Shown: positions 9,696 to 19,951, numbered from the stretch's first letter. The stretch is 49,508 nucleotides of DNA from Alcaligenaceae bacterium (GCA_012727555.1 JAAYGT010000065.1:1-49508), one strand, 5' to 3'. The notes: generated by a model not told the origin, from the letters alone. Made by a program: numbers and translations.

Positions 9696-9728
9696 AAGGC
9701 CTGGTTTGCACACGACAAACCAGGCCTT
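9696..9728 (-). repeat. Perfect 12-bp inverted repeat between the fumarase and hydratase genes
   Basis: Arms AAGGCCTGGTTT (9696-9707) and AAACCAGGCCTT (9717-9728) are exactly complementary around a 9-base loop. It lies 117 bases past the fumarase stop and 75 bases before the hydratase start. On the minus strand it is followed by an AT-rich tract (ATTCAAATACG...) without an uninterrupted T-run, so it may be a partial terminator, an mRNA-stabilising hairpin or an operator. Confidence 0.7.
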
Positions 9729-9844
9729 CGGAAGTATGAAGCAAAAGGCTCAGGGGCCAGGCCGGGACCATGATGGCTCGCACCTGATGAATGACCGCAG
9801 GCAAAACAAACCTTTTCTGCCAGTCAAGGCCCACTGCGCCTGAA

Positions 9845-11371
9845 TCACCGCACAGGAATCAGCGGAATTTCAGCAATACGGGTTTTCCATTCGGCAGGAC
9901 CGGTCTGGTGCACCGAGGTGCCCAGTGCATCGACGGCCACCGTGACCGGCATGTCTTTGACGTCAAATTCATAAATGGCTTCCATGCCCAGGTCTTCGAA
10001 GGCAACCACGCGGGCACCACGAATGGCCTTCGACACCAGATAGGCGGAACCACCCACCGCCATCAGGTAGGCTGACCCATGCTTGCGAATGGACTCGATG
10101 GCCACCGGACCGCGCTCGGCCTTGCCGATCATGGCGATCAAACCGGTTTTTTCGAGCATCATGTCGGTGAACTTGTCCATGCGTGTGCTGGTGGTGGGGC
10201 CCGCAGGACCAACCACTTCGTCGCGAACCGGATCGACAGGCCCCACGTAGTAAATAACGCGGTTGGTGAAATCGACGGGCAGGCTCTCGCCTCGGTCAAG
10301 CATTTCCTGGATACGTTTGTGAGCGGCGTCGCGCCCCGTGAGCATTTTGCCGGACAACAGCAGCGTCTGGCCGGGCTTCCAGCTGGCAACCTGCTCTTTG
10401 GTGAGTGTGTTCAGATCAACCTGCTGGGACTTGTTGTAGTCGGGTGCCCAGTTGACATCGGGCCAGGTCGACAACGGGGGAGGCGTGAGGTGGGCCGGGC
10501 CGGAACCGTCGAGCTCAAAATGGACGTGACGGGTTGCCGCGCAGTTGGGAATCATGGCAACCGGTTTCGAGGCGGCATGGGTGGGGAAGGTATTGATCTT
10601 GACATCGAGCACGGTGGTGAGACCACCCAGACCCTGGGCGCCGATACCCAGCGCATTGACTTTTTCATACAGTTCGATGCGCAGTTCTTCGAGTTTGTTT
10701 TGCGGACCACGCTGCAGCAACTCGTACATGTCGATGTCGTCCATGAGAGCCTGTTTGGCCATGGTCATGGCTTTTTCAGCCGTACCGCCAACCCCGATCC
10801 CGAGCATGCCGGGAGGGCACCAGCCCGCTCCCATGGTGGGAACGGTTTTCAGCACCCAGTCGACCAGGGAATCGCTGGGATTGAGCATGACAAACTTGGA
10901 TTTGTTTTCAGAACCGCCCCCTTTGGCCGCCACCTGGACATCGACCGTACTGCCTTCAACCAGTTCAACGTACACGATACAGGGTGTGTTGTCGCGCGTA
11001 TTCTTGCGGGTGAACAGAGGATCCGACAATACCGAGGCACGCAAGGGATTGTCGGGATTCAGATAGCCCTGACGCACGCCTTCATCGCACAGTTCCTGCA
11101 TGCTGCGTTTCGTATCGAAACGAACACCCATACCCACTTTCAGGAACACGTTGACAATACCGGTGTCCTGGCAGATTGGACGGCGACCTTCGGCACACAT
11201 GCGGGAATTGGTGAGGATCTGTGCAATGGCGTCTTTGGCGGCCGGGTTCTGTTCGCGCTCGTAAGCGCGTGCCAGGTGCTGGATATAGTCAGTGGGGTGG
11301 TAGTAGCTGATGAACTGGACCGCATCGGCAATCGACTGGATGAGGTCTTCTTCTTTGATAACCGTAGTCAT
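9845..11371 (-). CDS. Class I (Fe-S) fumarate hydratase; possible mesaconase
   Basis: A 508-residue class I fumarase with both the alpha and beta (TtdA/TtdB-like) domains in one chain, converting fumarate to malate with an O2-sensitive [4Fe-4S] cluster. The three cluster cysteines are recognisable in RPICQDTG, AGWCPPGMLGIGVGG and NCAATRHVHFELDGSG. The C-terminal domain has LLSGKMLTGRDAAHKR, YYVGPVDP and GPAGPTTSTRMDKF. Class I fumarases of Burkholderia are known to act on mesaconate as well. Here it sits upstream of a CoA-transferase, hydratase and lyase on the same strand, so a mesaconate-to-citramalate role is plausible beside, or instead of, the TCA step. The product is full length with intact motifs. 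Confidence 0.92.
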   Translation of the reverse strand: MTTVIKEEDLIQSIADAVQFISYYHPTDYIQHLARAYEREQNPAAKDAIAQILTNSRMCAEGRRPICQDTGIVNVFLKVGMGVRFDTKRSMQELCDEGVRQGYLNPDNPLRASVLSDPLFTRKNTRDNTPCIVYVELVEGSTVDVQVAAKGGGSENKSKFVMLNPSDSLVDWVLKTVPTMGAGWCPPGMLGIGVGGTAEKAMTMAKQALMDDIDMYELLQRGPQNKLEELRIELYEKVNALGIGAQGLGGLTTVLDVKINTFPTHAASKPVAMIPNCAATRHVHFELDGSGPAHLTPPPLSTWPDVNWAPDYNKSQQVDLNTLTKEQVASWKPGQTLLLSGKMLTGRDAAHKRIQEMLDRGESLPVDFTNRVIYYVGPVDPVRDEVVGPAGPTTSTRMDKFTDMMLEKTGLIAMIGKAERGPVAIESIRKHGSAYLMAVGGSAYLVSKAIRGARVVAFEDLGMEAIYEFDVKDMPVTVAVDALGTSVHQTGPAEWKTRIAEIPLIPVR

Positions 11372-11476
11372 GGTGAAAAGTATCCTGGATCAGAAACAAG
11401 AGAAACAAAACTGGCAGGCCTGCGGGCGATGAATGCCGTTACACGACCGGCCACGGCAGGCGGCTACAGGGCGGTA

Positions 11477-12244
11477 TTATTCGCCGCGCCAGACCGGAGC
11501 ACGTTTTTCGGCAAAGGCGGTTGCACCTTCCTTGGCGTCGGCCGACGTGAAAATATGGGCAATGCGGGGGCGTTGCAGGTCGAACATGTCGGACTGCCGC
11601 CAATCGAGTGATTCGATTATGACTTGCTTGGCCGTTTGCACGGCCAGGGGGCCATTGGCCGCAATGGCACGGGCCAGTTCAAGGGCCGCTTCGAGCGCCT
11701 GGCCGGGCTCGACCAGACGGTTGACCAGCCCCCATTGATCCATGCGTTCAGCCGGGATCATATCGCCGGTCAGCACAGCTTCCATGGCTTTATGGTAAGG
11801 GATACGGCGCGGCAGACGGATCATGCCGCCTGAGCCGGGCACCAGGCCGCGCTTGACCTCGGGAACACCGAATGTGGCGTTACGGGCGGCCACGATCAGG
11901 TCGCACGACAAGGCCATTTCACACCCACCCGCCAGGGCATAGCCCTCGATGGCGGCGATCAGCGGTTTGCGGGGTGGTTTTTCGCACAGGCCGGCAAAGC
12001 CTTTGTCGGCTGCGTAGGGGCGCTGGCCGGTTTGAGCAAAGGCTTTGAGATCCATGCCGGAGCTGAAGGTATTGCCAGCGCCAGTCAGGATGCCGGCAAC
12101 GACATCCGGGTTGTTGTCGAGATCATCGAACGCAGCCGACAACAACTGGGCCGTTTCATAGTTGATGGCATTGCGTGCCTGCGGGCGGTTGACGGTAATG
12201 ATCTGAATACGATCGACAATTTCAACAAGAACCAGGTCAGACAT
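11477..12244 (-). CDS. Enoyl-CoA hydratase/isomerase (crotonase) family protein
   Basis: A 255-residue crotonase. The family features are NRPQARNAIN near residue 20, SSGMDLKAFAQ near 61 (oxyanion hole), AIEGYALAGGCEMALSCDLIVAA near 98 with the first catalytic-position Glu, and FGVPEVKRGLVPGSGG near 125 with the second. Because both Glu positions are kept, true hydratase activity is possible. The acyl-CoA substrate is unknown. It is the first gene of the minus-strand series leading into fumarase (105-base gap) and is divergent from glyQ. It may feed the same catabolic route or be an independent beta-oxidation enzyme. Confidence 0.85.
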   Translation of the reverse strand: MSDLVLVEIVDRIQIITVNRPQARNAINYETAQLLSAAFDDLDNNPDVVAGILTGAGNTFSSGMDLKAFAQTGQRPYAADKGFAGLCEKPPRKPLIAAIEGYALAGGCEMALSCDLIVAARNATFGVPEVKRGLVPGSGGMIRLPRRIPYHKAMEAVLTGDMIPAERMDQWGLVNRLVEPGQALEAALELARAIAANGPLAVQTAKQVIIESLDWRQSDMFDLQRPRIAHIFTSADAKEGATAFAEKRAPVWRGE

Positions 12245-12356
12245 GATGGTTGGAACCCTTTGCAGAATGTGATTTATGAACAGTACGAGCGAGATTCAGA
12301 CGGAACCAGTTAAAATTGACGACTTTTGCGGCCTGCCACTTTACAGAACAACGCCC

Positions 12357-13265
12357 ATGCTTACCTTTCAGCAGATCATTTTAACCCTTCAGAACTACTG
12401 GGATGCTCAGGGCTGTGCGCTGCTGCAGCCCTACGACATGGAAGTCGGCGCCGGCACCTCGCACACCGCCACTTTCCTGCGCTCGATCGGGCCCGAGCCC
12501 TGGCGCGCGGCCTACGTGCAACCGTCACGTCGCCCCAAAGACGGGCGCTATGGTGAAAACCCCAACCGCCTGCAACACTACTACCAGTATCAGGTGGTGC
12601 TCAAGCCCGCGCCACCGGAAATTCTCGATCTTTATATCGGGTCACTCAAGGCACTGGGCATCAACCCCGATATTCACGATATCCGCTTTGTCGAAGACGA
12701 CTGGGAAAACCCCACACTGGGGGCCTGGGGCCTGGGCTGGGAAGTCTGGCTGAACGGCATGGAAGTCACACAATTCACCTACTTCCAGCAAGTCGGTGGT
12801 CTTGACTGCACGCCAACAACCGGTGAAATCACCTACGGCCTCGAACGACTGGCCATGTATCTTCAAGGCGTGGAAAGCGTTTACGACCTGATCTGGACCC
12901 GCCGTGCCGATGGCACCACAGTGTATTACCGCGATGTTTTCCATCAGAACGAGGTGGAGCAATCCACCTATAACTTTGAACATGCGTCCACCGACATGCT
13001 GTTCGCCCATTTCACCGATTACGAAACCGAAGCCAAGCGCCTGATCGACGTACCGCTGGCCCTGCCCGCCTATGAATGCACACTCAAGGCCGCTCATACG
13101 TTCAACATGCTCGATGCCCGCGGTGCCATCAGTGTCACCGAACGCGCCGCCTACATCGGCCGGATCCGCAACCTTTCAAGGGCTGTCGCCCAGGCTTACT
13201 ACGACTCGCGCGAGAAACTGGGTTTCCCCATGCTTGCACAGACTCACGGGAACAACGCACAATGA
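12357..13265 (+). CDS. glyQ: Glycyl-tRNA synthetase alpha subunit
   Basis: GlyQ holds the class II catalytic core of the alpha2beta2 bacterial glycyl-tRNA synthetase. The 302-residue product starts [34 protein letters not shown], the hallmark N-terminus. [34 protein letters not shown] (motif 2) and [25 protein letters not shown] (motif 3) follow. Length equals E. coli GlyQ (303). The ATG at 12357 is chosen over an in-frame ATG at 12276 because it matches the conserved start. The stop overlaps the glyS start (ATGA), indicating translational coupling. Confidence 0.97.
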   Translation: MLTFQQIILTLQNYWDAQGCALLQPYDMEVGAGTSHTATFLRSIGPEPWRAAYVQPSRRPKDGRYGENPNRLQHYYQYQVVLKPAPPEILDLYIGSLKALGINPDIHDIRFVEDDWENPTLGAWGLGWEVWLNGMEVTQFTYFQQVGGLDCTPTTGEITYGLERLAMYLQGVESVYDLIWTRRADGTTVYYRDVFHQNEVEQSTYNFEHASTDMLFAHFTDYETEAKRLIDVPLALPAYECTLKAAHTFNMLDARGAISVTERAAYIGRIRNLSRAVAQAYYDSREKLGFPMLAQTHGNNAQ

Positions 13266-15415
13266 ACACCACCTCGTTTTCCGCCACGTCGCAGCCTCTG
13301 CTGGTTGAACTGTTCACTGAAGAGCTTCCGCCCAAAGCGCTGGAGCGTCTGGGCGTTGCCTTTGCAGAAGGCCTGCAGCAGGCCCTGGCCAATCAAAACC
13401 TGCTGGCTCCTGGCTGCCAGGTACGTCACTTTGCCACGCCACGCCGTCTGGGCGTGTTGCTGAGCAACGTACTGGGCCAGGCGCCGGAACAGCCTTACAC
13501 CGAAAAGCTGATGCCCGCCAAGATCGGCCTCACTCCCGAAGGCACTCTCAGCCCCGCCCTGGCCAAAAAACTGGCGGCCAAAGGGCTTGACCACCTCACG
13601 GCTGCCGATCTGATCGTTGAGTCCGATGGCAAGCAAGATTACCTGCATGCTCAAGGCGTGGCCGCAGGTGCCAGCCTGCCAGCCGGGCTGCAGCACGCGC
13701 TCGACGACACGCTTGCCAAACTGCCTATTCCAAAAGTCATGCGCTACCAGTTGGCCGATGGCGTGACCAGCGTACGTTTCGTGCGTCCGGCACACCGTCT
13801 GGTGGCCTTGTGGGGTGAAACGGTGGTCCCAGTGAATGTGCTGGGCCTGAATGCCGGCCGGGAAACCTTCGGCCACCGTTTCCAGTGCAAGGCACCGCTG
13901 CAGATCACATCCGCCACCACATACGAAGACACTCTGCGCCAGACAGGAAAAGTGATTGCCTCGTTCCAGGAACGTCGCCAGTCCATTCACGATCAACTGC
14001 TGGCCATGGCAAGCGCCTTGAACGCCACGATCGGCGATACGCCGGAAGCCCGTGCGCTGCTCGATGAAGTAACTGCGCTGGTCGAATACCCCACGGTGTA
14101 TGTAGGCCATTTTGAAGAACAGTTTCTTCAGGTGCCACCTGAGTGCCTGATTCTGACCATGCGTCTGAATCAGAAGTATTTCCCATTATTCGAGCCAGGC
14201 AGCGGCAAACTCACTCACCGCTTCCTGATCGTCAGCAACATGCAGGTCGATGACCCGACCAACATCATCGAAGGCAATCAGCGGGTGGTACGCCCGCGGC
14301 TGGCCGATGCCCGCTTTTTCTACGAAACCGACCGCAAGCAGCCTCTGGCAAGCCGCGTTGACGACCTGGAAACCCGGGTATACCACAATAAACTGGGCAG
14401 TCAGCGGGCCCGCACGGAACGTGTGCGCGCCATTGCAGCCCGCATTGCTGCCGAACTGGGGGCCGATGCAGCCCACGTGGATCGCGCCGCCCTACTGGCC
14501 AAAGCCGACCTCGGCTCCAGCATGGTCGGGGAATTCCCCGAGCTGCAAGGCATCATGGGCGCCTACTATGCACACGCCGACAACGAACCGGCACCGGTCG
14601 TCACCGCCCTGCGCAATCAGTACCTGATCCGTCTTGACCAGCCAGTGTCCCCCGGCACACTGGCGGCCGCCGTGCTGTTCATGGCTGATCGCCTGGAAAC
14701 CCTGGTTGGCATCTGGGGCATCGGGCTGGTACCCACCGGTGAACGCGATCCCTACGGGCTGCGTCGCGCGGCGCTGGGCATCATCAGTGCCTATGAACAA
14801 CTGCTTGCAGGCGGGCTGCTGGCACTGAACCAGGCCCAGCAACTGTCCCTGCCCCTGCTGCTCGAAGTAACGGCCAGCACCTTCCCGGCCGGCGTCATCA
14901 GCACGGACACCATGAGCCAGGTCAACCAGTTCATTCTTGAACGCTATCGTAACCAGCTCGCCACAGAGTTCGACCGCAGCGTAGTTGATGCGGTCCTGGC
15001 CCTGGCCCCCCCCGTGCATCAGGTTCAGGCGCGCGTACAAGCCTGCAGCGCCTTCGCACTGCGCCCGGAGGCCGTCAGCCTGGCAGCTGCCAACAAGCGC
15101 ATCACCAACCTGCTGAAAAAAGCCGATGACACACTGGGTGCCGTCGATCTTGGCCGTCTCAGCGACCCGGCAGAAAAGGTACTTGCCTCGGTCATTCAGG
15201 AACTCGGCCCGCGTGCACGTTCCGAATGCCACCAGGGCAATTTCGCAGCCAGCCTGTCAACCATGGCCGATGCCCGCGATGCAGTCGATGCATTTTTCAA
15301 CGATGTCATGGTCATGGCCGACGACCCGGCCGTGCGCGCCAACCGGCTGGCGCTGCTGAACGACCTGCACGGCCTGATGAACCAGGTGGCCGATATTTCA
15401 AGGCTGGCACAGTGA
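13262..15415 (+). CDS. glyS: Glycyl-tRNA synthetase beta subunit
   Basis: GlyS is the tRNA-binding partner of GlyQ. The 717-residue product begins with [20 protein letters not shown] and contains [62 protein letters not shown], the HD-domain-like [27 protein letters not shown] and [32 protein letters not shown]. It ends with a C-terminal anticodon-binding region ([22 protein letters not shown]). The length is close to E. coli GlyS (689). The ATG at 13262 overlaps the glyQ stop by four bases. Its own stop overlaps the GTG of gmhB. Confidence 0.97.
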   Translation: MNTTSFSATSQPLLVELFTEELPPKALERLGVAFAEGLQQALANQNLLAPGCQVRHFATPRRLGVLLSNVLGQAPEQPYTEKLMPAKIGLTPEGTLSPALAKKLAAKGLDHLTAADLIVESDGKQDYLHAQGVAAGASLPAGLQHALDDTLAKLPIPKVMRYQLADGVTSVRFVRPAHRLVALWGETVVPVNVLGLNAGRETFGHRFQCKAPLQITSATTYEDTLRQTGKVIASFQERRQSIHDQLLAMASALNATIGDTPEARALLDEVTALVEYPTVYVGHFEEQFLQVPPECLILTMRLNQKYFPLFEPGSGKLTHRFLIVSNMQVDDPTNIIEGNQRVVRPRLADARFFYETDRKQPLASRVDDLETRVYHNKLGSQRARTERVRAIAARIAAELGADAAHVDRAALLAKADLGSSMVGEFPELQGIMGAYYAHADNEPAPVVTALRNQYLIRLDQPVSPGTLAAAVLFMADRLETLVGIWGIGLVPTGERDPYGLRRAALGIISAYEQLLAGGLLALNQAQQLSLPLLLEVTASTFPAGVISTDTMSQVNQFILERYRNQLATEFDRSVVDAVLALAPPVHQVQARVQACSAFALRPEAVSLAAANKRITNLLKKADDTLGAVDLGRLSDPAEKVLASVIQELGPRARSECHQGNFAASLSTMADARDAVDAFFNDVMVMADDPAVRANRLALLNDLHGLMNQVADISRLAQ

Positions 15416-15951
15416 AATTTGCCATTCTCGACCGCGATGGCGTCATCAACCACGACAGTGACGCCTACATCAAGTCGCCCGATGAATGGGTGGCGCTGCC
15501 CGGCAGCATCGATGCCATTGCCCGCCTGTCGCGGGCGGGCTGGCGGGTGGTGATTGCCAGCAACCAGTCGGGACTGGCACGCGGCCTGTTCACTGCCGAC
15601 ACACTCAATGCCATCCACGACAAACTACGTTCGGAAGTCAACCAGGCAGGGGGGCACATTGATGCCATCTTTGTTTGCCCGCACGGGCCTGATGACAACT
15701 GCCTGTGCCGCAAACCCTTGCCCGGGCTGTTCCACGATATTGCACGACGGTTCGATATCAACCTGAACGGTGTGCACGCGGCAGGTGATTCGTTGCGTGA
15801 TATACAGGCAGCACATCAGGCCGGTTGCACCACCTGGCTGGTACTGACCGGAAATGGTGCCAAGGCCCGAGACTCCGGCCAACTGCCCCCCGAAACCCGC
15901 ATTTGCAACGACCTGGCTTCGGTCGTTGACAGCTGGCTCAACGAGGACTGA
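15412..15951 (+). CDS. gmhB: D-glycero-beta-D-manno-heptose-1,7-bisphosphate 7-phosphatase
   Basis: GmhB removes the 7-phosphate in ADP-heptose synthesis for the LPS inner core. The 179-residue HAD-IIIA product has FAILDRDGVINHDSD at the N-terminus (motif I), VIASNQSGLARG (motif II), a zinc-binding loop CPHGPDDNCLC (C-x-H...C-x-C) near residue 90, RKPLPGLF, and AAGDSLRDIQAAHQAG. The start is a GTG at 15412 that overlaps the glyS stop (GTGA), placing the DRDG motif at the usual distance from the N-terminus. No upstream ATG gives a family-like N-terminus. Confidence 0.94.
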   Translation: MKFAILDRDGVINHDSDAYIKSPDEWVALPGSIDAIARLSRAGWRVVIASNQSGLARGLFTADTLNAIHDKLRSEVNQAGGHIDAIFVCPHGPDDNCLCRKPLPGLFHDIARRFDINLNGVHAAGDSLRDIQAAHQAGCTTWLVLTGNGAKARDSGQLPPETRICNDLASVVDSWLNED

Positions 15952-15954
15952 ACC

Positions 15955-16704
15955 ATGGGCTTGCTACGTGCCATAGTATTCCAGTTCGTTCTGATCGTTA
16001 CGGTCATTCCGTACGCATTTCTTTGCCTTCTGTGTGCCCCATTACCTTTGCATCAGCGCTATCGCATTACCATGGGCTGGCCGCGCATGGCGCTCTGGGC
16101 AGCACGGTTCATTCTGGGCATACGCTGGCAAATCAAGGGGGCACATAACCTGCCCGATGGCCCCGGAATCATTTTATCCAAACACCAATCCGCCTGGGAA
16201 ACCCTGTTCTTTCCGGCCTGCATGCCACGGGAACTCTGCTTTGTTTATAAAAAAGAACTGCACATGATCCCTTTTTTTGGCTGGGGCCTGGCTTTGTTGC
16301 GCATGATCCCCATCAACCGCTCAAAGGGGCGTGACGCCTTTGAGCAGGTCGTGCGTATCGGGCAGGAACGTATCAACGAAGGACGCTGGCCTATCCTGTT
16401 TCCAGAAGGTACCCGTATAGCACCGGGCAAAACCGGGCGTTACAAAATGGGCGGGGCCCTGCTGGCCAGCCGCACACAAACCCCGGTCATACCCATCGCC
16501 CACAATGCCGGGGAATGCTGGCCGCGTCGGGCCTTCATCAAGAAACCCGGTCTGGTCACCGTTTCCATTGGTCCTGCCATCCATCCCGACGGCCTTTCAC
16601 CCGAAGCGCTGAACAACAAGGTACAAGACTGGATTGAACGTGAAATGCGAATTCTGAATCCGGAGCGTTATCCGGAAACCAGGCCTTCGAAACCTGCCCA
16701 CTGA
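15955..16704 (+). CDS. plsC: 1-acyl-sn-glycerol-3-phosphate acyltransferase
   Basis: PlsC makes phosphatidic acid from lysophosphatidic acid at the inner membrane. The 249-residue product has an N-terminal hydrophobic segment (residues 5-25) followed by the acyltransferase motifs. LSKHQSAWETLFF carries the HX4D-like active site, with Glu in the acidic position (HQSAWE); FPEGTRIAPG is motif III; PVIPIAHNAGECW is motif IV. The ATG at 15955 is three bases after the gmhB stop, so the two are co-translated or nearly so. The Glu variant of the catalytic motif occurs in relatives of this enzyme and does not suggest loss of function. Confidence 0.92.
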   Translation: MGLLRAIVFQFVLIVTVIPYAFLCLLCAPLPLHQRYRITMGWPRMALWAARFILGIRWQIKGAHNLPDGPGIILSKHQSAWETLFFPACMPRELCFVYKKELHMIPFFGWGLALLRMIPINRSKGRDAFEQVVRIGQERINEGRWPILFPEGTRIAPGKTGRYKMGGALLASRTQTPVIPIAHNAGECWPRRAFIKKPGLVTVSIGPAIHPDGLSPEALNNKVQDWIEREMRILNPERYPETRPSKPAH

Positions 16705-16714
16705 ACAAACCATC

Positions 16715-17494
16715 ATGCATGTTACACAGCCGCCAGCATCACTGCCTTCCGGCACGCGCTGGCGCATCACAGAAACCGGGCTTGGCCCGATCGGTTTTCT
16801 TGTGCGCCGATCACAAAGGCGCACCATTGGCCTGGCCGTTTCGAAAGAAGGTTTGATGGTGACTGCCCCTTCGTGGGTCACTCTGGGAAGCATTGACCAG
16901 GCCGTTCGTGATAAAGCGGCCTGGATTACCGACAAGCTCAAATCACAACACGATAAAGCCCGGCAAGCGGCCCTGGCCGAAACCCAGTGGTGCCATGGGG
17001 GACGCATACCTTATCTGGGTCAACGCATACAATTGAGCGTTCCAGGCGAGCATGATACGGTTTGGTTCGAGGGCTATCCGCATGCCCCCATCGATGGAGA
17101 CATCCTGCATCTCCCGCTGCCCCCAAGCGCACAGCCTGAGCATATCCGTAAGCAGGCAACCCTCTGGCTGCAGGATCAGGCAGGAATCGTATTTGATGAG
17201 CGCCTGCGATTTTTTTCGCAACGTCACGGCTTGACCCCACGAAGCTGGCGCCTGTCGAATGCGGCCACACAGTGGGGCTCGTGTTCGAGTCTGGGGCGCA
17301 TTGCCCTGAACTGGCGCCTGATACACTTTACGCCCGACATCATTGATTATGTGGTCGTGCATGAACTGGCTCACCTGCAAGAAATGAACCACAGCACGCG
17401 GTTCTGGCAACAGGTTCGTTCCATGTTGCCCGGGTTCGAACAGCAACGTGCCGCCTTGCGTGCGTTCAGCCCACGATCACTCCCTCTACTCTGA
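16715..17494 (+). CDS. YgjP-like metallopeptidase (M48/DUF45 family)
   Basis: A 259-residue protein with the YgjP/DUF45 zincin fold. Seen directly are [22 protein letters not shown] near residue 37, a helical [26 protein letters not shown], and [24 protein letters not shown]. The zinc-binding helix is [19 protein letters not shown] (HExxH near residue 215, third ligand in the following NHS segment). No signal peptide is seen, so it is probably cytosolic. The physiological substrate is unknown. It lies 10 bases after plsC and before gloA in an order common in Burkholderiales. Confidence 0.88.
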   Translation: MHVTQPPASLPSGTRWRITETGLGPIGFLVRRSQRRTIGLAVSKEGLMVTAPSWVTLGSIDQAVRDKAAWITDKLKSQHDKARQAALAETQWCHGGRIPYLGQRIQLSVPGEHDTVWFEGYPHAPIDGDILHLPLPPSAQPEHIRKQATLWLQDQAGIVFDERLRFFSQRHGLTPRSWRLSNAATQWGSCSSLGRIALNWRLIHFTPDIIDYVVVHELAHLQEMNHSTRFWQQVRSMLPGFEQQRAALRAFSPRSLPLL

Positions 17495-17517
17495 TCACCC
17501 TCAGGAGCTCTACTACC

Positions 17518-17913
17518 ATGCGTATTCTTCACACCATGCTGCGTGTCGGCAACCTTGATCGCTCACTGGCCTTTTATACTGATGTGCTGGGCATGCGTCT
17601 GCTGCGCAAAAAAGACTATCCCGATGGCAAATTCACACTGGCCTTCGTCGGCTACCAAGACGAAGAAGACGGTGCCGTCATCGAACTGACCCACAACTGG
17701 GACACCGAAGCGTACGATCTGGGCAATGGTTACGGACATATTGCCCTGGAAGTTGAAGACGCTTATGCCGCCTGTGAACGCATCAAGTCCAAGGGCGGGA
17801 AAGTCACGCGCGAAGCCGGCCCCATGAAACACGGCACCACCGTGATTGCCTTCGTGGAAGACCCTGACGGCTACAAAATCGAACTGATCCAGCGCTCAGG
17901 CCGCAACGACTGA
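17518..17913 (+). CDS. gloA: Lactoylglutathione lyase (glyoxalase I)
   Basis: GloA converts the hemithioacetal of methylglyoxal and glutathione to S-lactoylglutathione. The 131-residue product has all four metal ligands at the positions of the E. coli enzyme: His5 in [12 protein letters not shown], Glu56 in VIELTHNW, His74 in GYGHIALEV and Glu122 in DGYKIELIQ. The short form without the extra loops suggests the Ni/Co-activated bacterial class. A good ribosome site (AGGAG) lies 12 bases before the ATG. It is followed 11 bases later by the SpmAB-like gene. Confidence 0.95.
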   Translation: MRILHTMLRVGNLDRSLAFYTDVLGMRLLRKKDYPDGKFTLAFVGYQDEEDGAVIELTHNWDTEAYDLGNGYGHIALEVEDAYAACERIKSKGGKVTREAGPMKHGTTVIAFVEDPDGYKIELIQRSGRND

Positions 17914-17924
17914 TCACATTTCCC

Positions 17925-19154
17925 ATGCTGAACACGCTCTGGCTTGCCTTTTTCCTTGTCGCCGCACTCAGCGGCCTGGGCCAGTGGCTCGTTGCAGACG
18001 ATGCGGCGGTTTTTTCCCGTATTGTCACCAGCCTGTTCGACATGGCTGCCCTGTCTGTGCAGATCATGGTGCTATTGTTCGGTACCCTGACGCTCTGGAT
18101 GGGGTTTCTTCAGATTGCAGAAAAAGCCGGTCTGGTAGCCCTGCTCGGGCGCCTGCTGGCTCCGCTTTTTGCGCGACTCATGCCGGGTGTGCCGGCCGGC
18201 CATCCTGCCCTGGGGCTGATCACTTTGAATTTCGCGGCCAATGGCCTGGGGCTCGACAATGCCGCCACACCGATTGGTCTCAAGGCCATGCATGCCTTGC
18301 AGTCGTTGAACCCGAAGCCGGATACAGCCAGCAATGCCCAGATTCTGTTTCTTGTGCTCAATACGTCTTCACTGACTCTGCTGCCCGTAACCATCTTCAT
18401 GTACAGAGCCCAGCAAGGGGCGCCCGAGCCCGCGCTGGTATTTTTGCCGATTTTGCTGGCCACCACCGCGTCCACCGTGGCTGGACTGCTGTCGGTTGCT
18501 TTCATGCAAAGGCTCAAACTGCAGGATCCTGTCGTAGTGCTCTGGTTAGGTGGACTGGCCGTGACGGTCGGTGGTTTGATGGCATTTCTGGCCACGCTCT
18601 CTGCTGCGGCCTTGTCGGCCTTTTCATCGCTCGTGGGCAACCTTGCCTTGTTCGGTCTGCTCATCGGCTTTTTGCTGGTCGGCGCCTGGCGCAGGGTGCC
18701 TGTGTACGATTGCTTTATTGACGGTGCCCGGGACGGCTTCGAGACAGCAAAGAGCATCTTGCCTTATCTGGTTGCTATGCTGTGTGCCATTGGCATACTG
18801 CGTGCCTCGGGAGCCTTGGACCTGGCACTGGAAGGTATCCGCTGGATCGTGCTGCAACTGGGGTTTGACGCCCGGTTTGTCGATGCACTGCCAACCGCCT
18901 TGACCAAACCGTTTTCAGGCAGCGGTGCACGAGCCCTGATGATCGAAACCATGCAGCATCATGGCGTTGACAGTTTCCCTGCCCTGCTGGCCGCCACGGT
19001 ACAGGGAAGCACGGAAACCACGTTTTACGTGTTGGCCGTGTATTTCGGCGCCGTAGGGATTCAAAAAGCACGCCACGCAGTCGGTTGCGCCCTGGTGGCT
19101 GATGCTGCCGGCATCGTCGCTTCAATCGCAGTGTGCTACTGGTTTTTCGGTTGA
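17925..19154 (+). CDS. Fused SpmA-SpmB-type nucleoside-recognition membrane protein
   Basis: A 409-residue polytopic inner-membrane protein made of two gate/nucleoside-recognition domains. The first half matches SpmA ([20 protein letters not shown]..., [20 protein letters not shown] near residue 105, [18 protein letters not shown]). The second half matches SpmB ([60 protein letters not shown]). In spore formers these are two spore-maturation genes. In proteobacteria they are often one gene of unknown function, possibly a solute transporter. Around ten hydrophobic segments are visible. The 3' end overlaps the convergent rsmA gene by 19 bases. Confidence 0.85.
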   Translation: MLNTLWLAFFLVAALSGLGQWLVADDAAVFSRIVTSLFDMAALSVQIMVLLFGTLTLWMGFLQIAEKAGLVALLGRLLAPLFARLMPGVPAGHPALGLITLNFAANGLGLDNAATPIGLKAMHALQSLNPKPDTASNAQILFLVLNTSSLTLLPVTIFMYRAQQGAPEPALVFLPILLATTASTVAGLLSVAFMQRLKLQDPVVVLWLGGLAVTVGGLMAFLATLSAAALSAFSSLVGNLALFGLLIGFLLVGAWRRVPVYDCFIDGARDGFETAKSILPYLVAMLCAIGILRASGALDLALEGIRWIVLQLGFDARFVDALPTALTKPFSGSGARALMIETMQHHGVDSFPALLAATVQGSTETTFYVLAVYFGAVGIQKARHAVGCALVADAAGIVASIAVCYWFFG

Positions 19155-19927
19155 ACTCCGGCCTGCACCAACTGATCTGACAACGCCATGAAGCGTTCGA
19201 CCGATACTTGCTCGGCACGGGCTGTCGGTTCAATGCCCAGTTGATCCCAATCGATATGTTCTGCCCATTCAGCCAGACAGCGACGCAGCATTTTGCGGCG
19301 CTGCGAAAACGCTTTGGCGACCACGTTCTCGAAGGCTTTGTAGCTGAGCGGTTGCGGGCGATCAGGCCCCAGCGGCACCATGCGCACCACGGCGGAGACG
19401 ACCCGCGGCGGTGGATCGAAGGCTTCAGCGGGAACATCGAACAGTTTGGTCATGCGGTAGCGAGACTGAAGCATGACGGAAAGACGGCTGTAATCGCCTG
19501 AGCCCGGTTCAGCGACCATACGGTCGATCACTTCCCGCTGCAACATGAAATGCTGGTCCACGACGTGATCCGCCGCCTGCATCAGGTGAAACAGCAACGG
19601 GCTGGATATGTTGTAAGGCAAGTTCCCGACAACACGAAGAGTGTTACCCAGTGCACTGAAATCAACATTGAGCGCATCGGATTCAATGACACGCAGGCGA
19701 TCAGGGCTGTGTGCATGGCGCAGGCGCGCGGCGAGATCGCGGTCGATCTCGACAACAATGAGGTGATCGACACGATCCAGCAAAGGCTGCGTGAGTGCAG
19801 ACAACCCAGGCCCGATTTCCACCATGTGATCCGCCGGTCGGGGGCTGATGCCATCGATGATGGCATCTATGATGGCCGCATCGGTGAGAAAATGCTGACC
19901 GAAGCGTTTACGGGCCTGGTGAACCAT
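19136..19927 (-). CDS. rsmA: 16S rRNA (A1518/A1519-N6) dimethyltransferase
   Basis: RsmA (KsgA) dimethylates two adjacent adenines in helix 45 of 16S rRNA late in 30S assembly. The 263-residue product starts [24 protein letters not shown], with the SAM motif [15 protein letters not shown] near residue 38, [12 protein letters not shown], and the catalytic [15 protein letters not shown] near residue 105. FQ-type [12 protein letters not shown] and [14 protein letters not shown] lie in the C-terminal half. The ATG at 19927 is preferred over a TTG two codons upstream. It follows surA by 24 bases on the same strand; the pdxA gene that often lies between them is absent. Confidence 0.96.
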   Translation of the reverse strand: MVHQARKRFGQHFLTDAAIIDAIIDGISPRPADHMVEIGPGLSALTQPLLDRVDHLIVVEIDRDLAARLRHAHSPDRLRVIESDALNVDFSALGNTLRVVGNLPYNISSPLLFHLMQAADHVVDQHFMLQREVIDRMVAEPGSGDYSRLSVMLQSRYRMTKLFDVPAEAFDPPPRVVSAVVRMVPLGPDRPQPLSYKAFENVVAKAFSQRRKMLRRCLAEWAEHIDWDQLGIEPTARAEQVSVERFMALSDQLVQAGVQPKNQ

Positions 19928-19951
19928 GAACAACCTTTAAAGTACAGAAAA

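Noticed and set aside
10079..11611. Long plus-strand open frame (510 codons) opposite the fumarase gene
   Set aside because: Its composition is His/Gly/Arg-rich without motifs, and it mirrors the fumarase codon pattern.
12316..12344. TTGACG as a -35 element for glyQ
   Set aside because: No acceptable -10 is found at 16-18 bases; the best hexamers match only 3 of 6 and lie about 12 bases from the ATG.
17925..19154. Spm-type gene as a sign of spore formation
   Set aside because: All other genes show a Gram-negative betaproteobacterium (lptD, surA, gmhB); fused Spm proteins are common outside spore formers.
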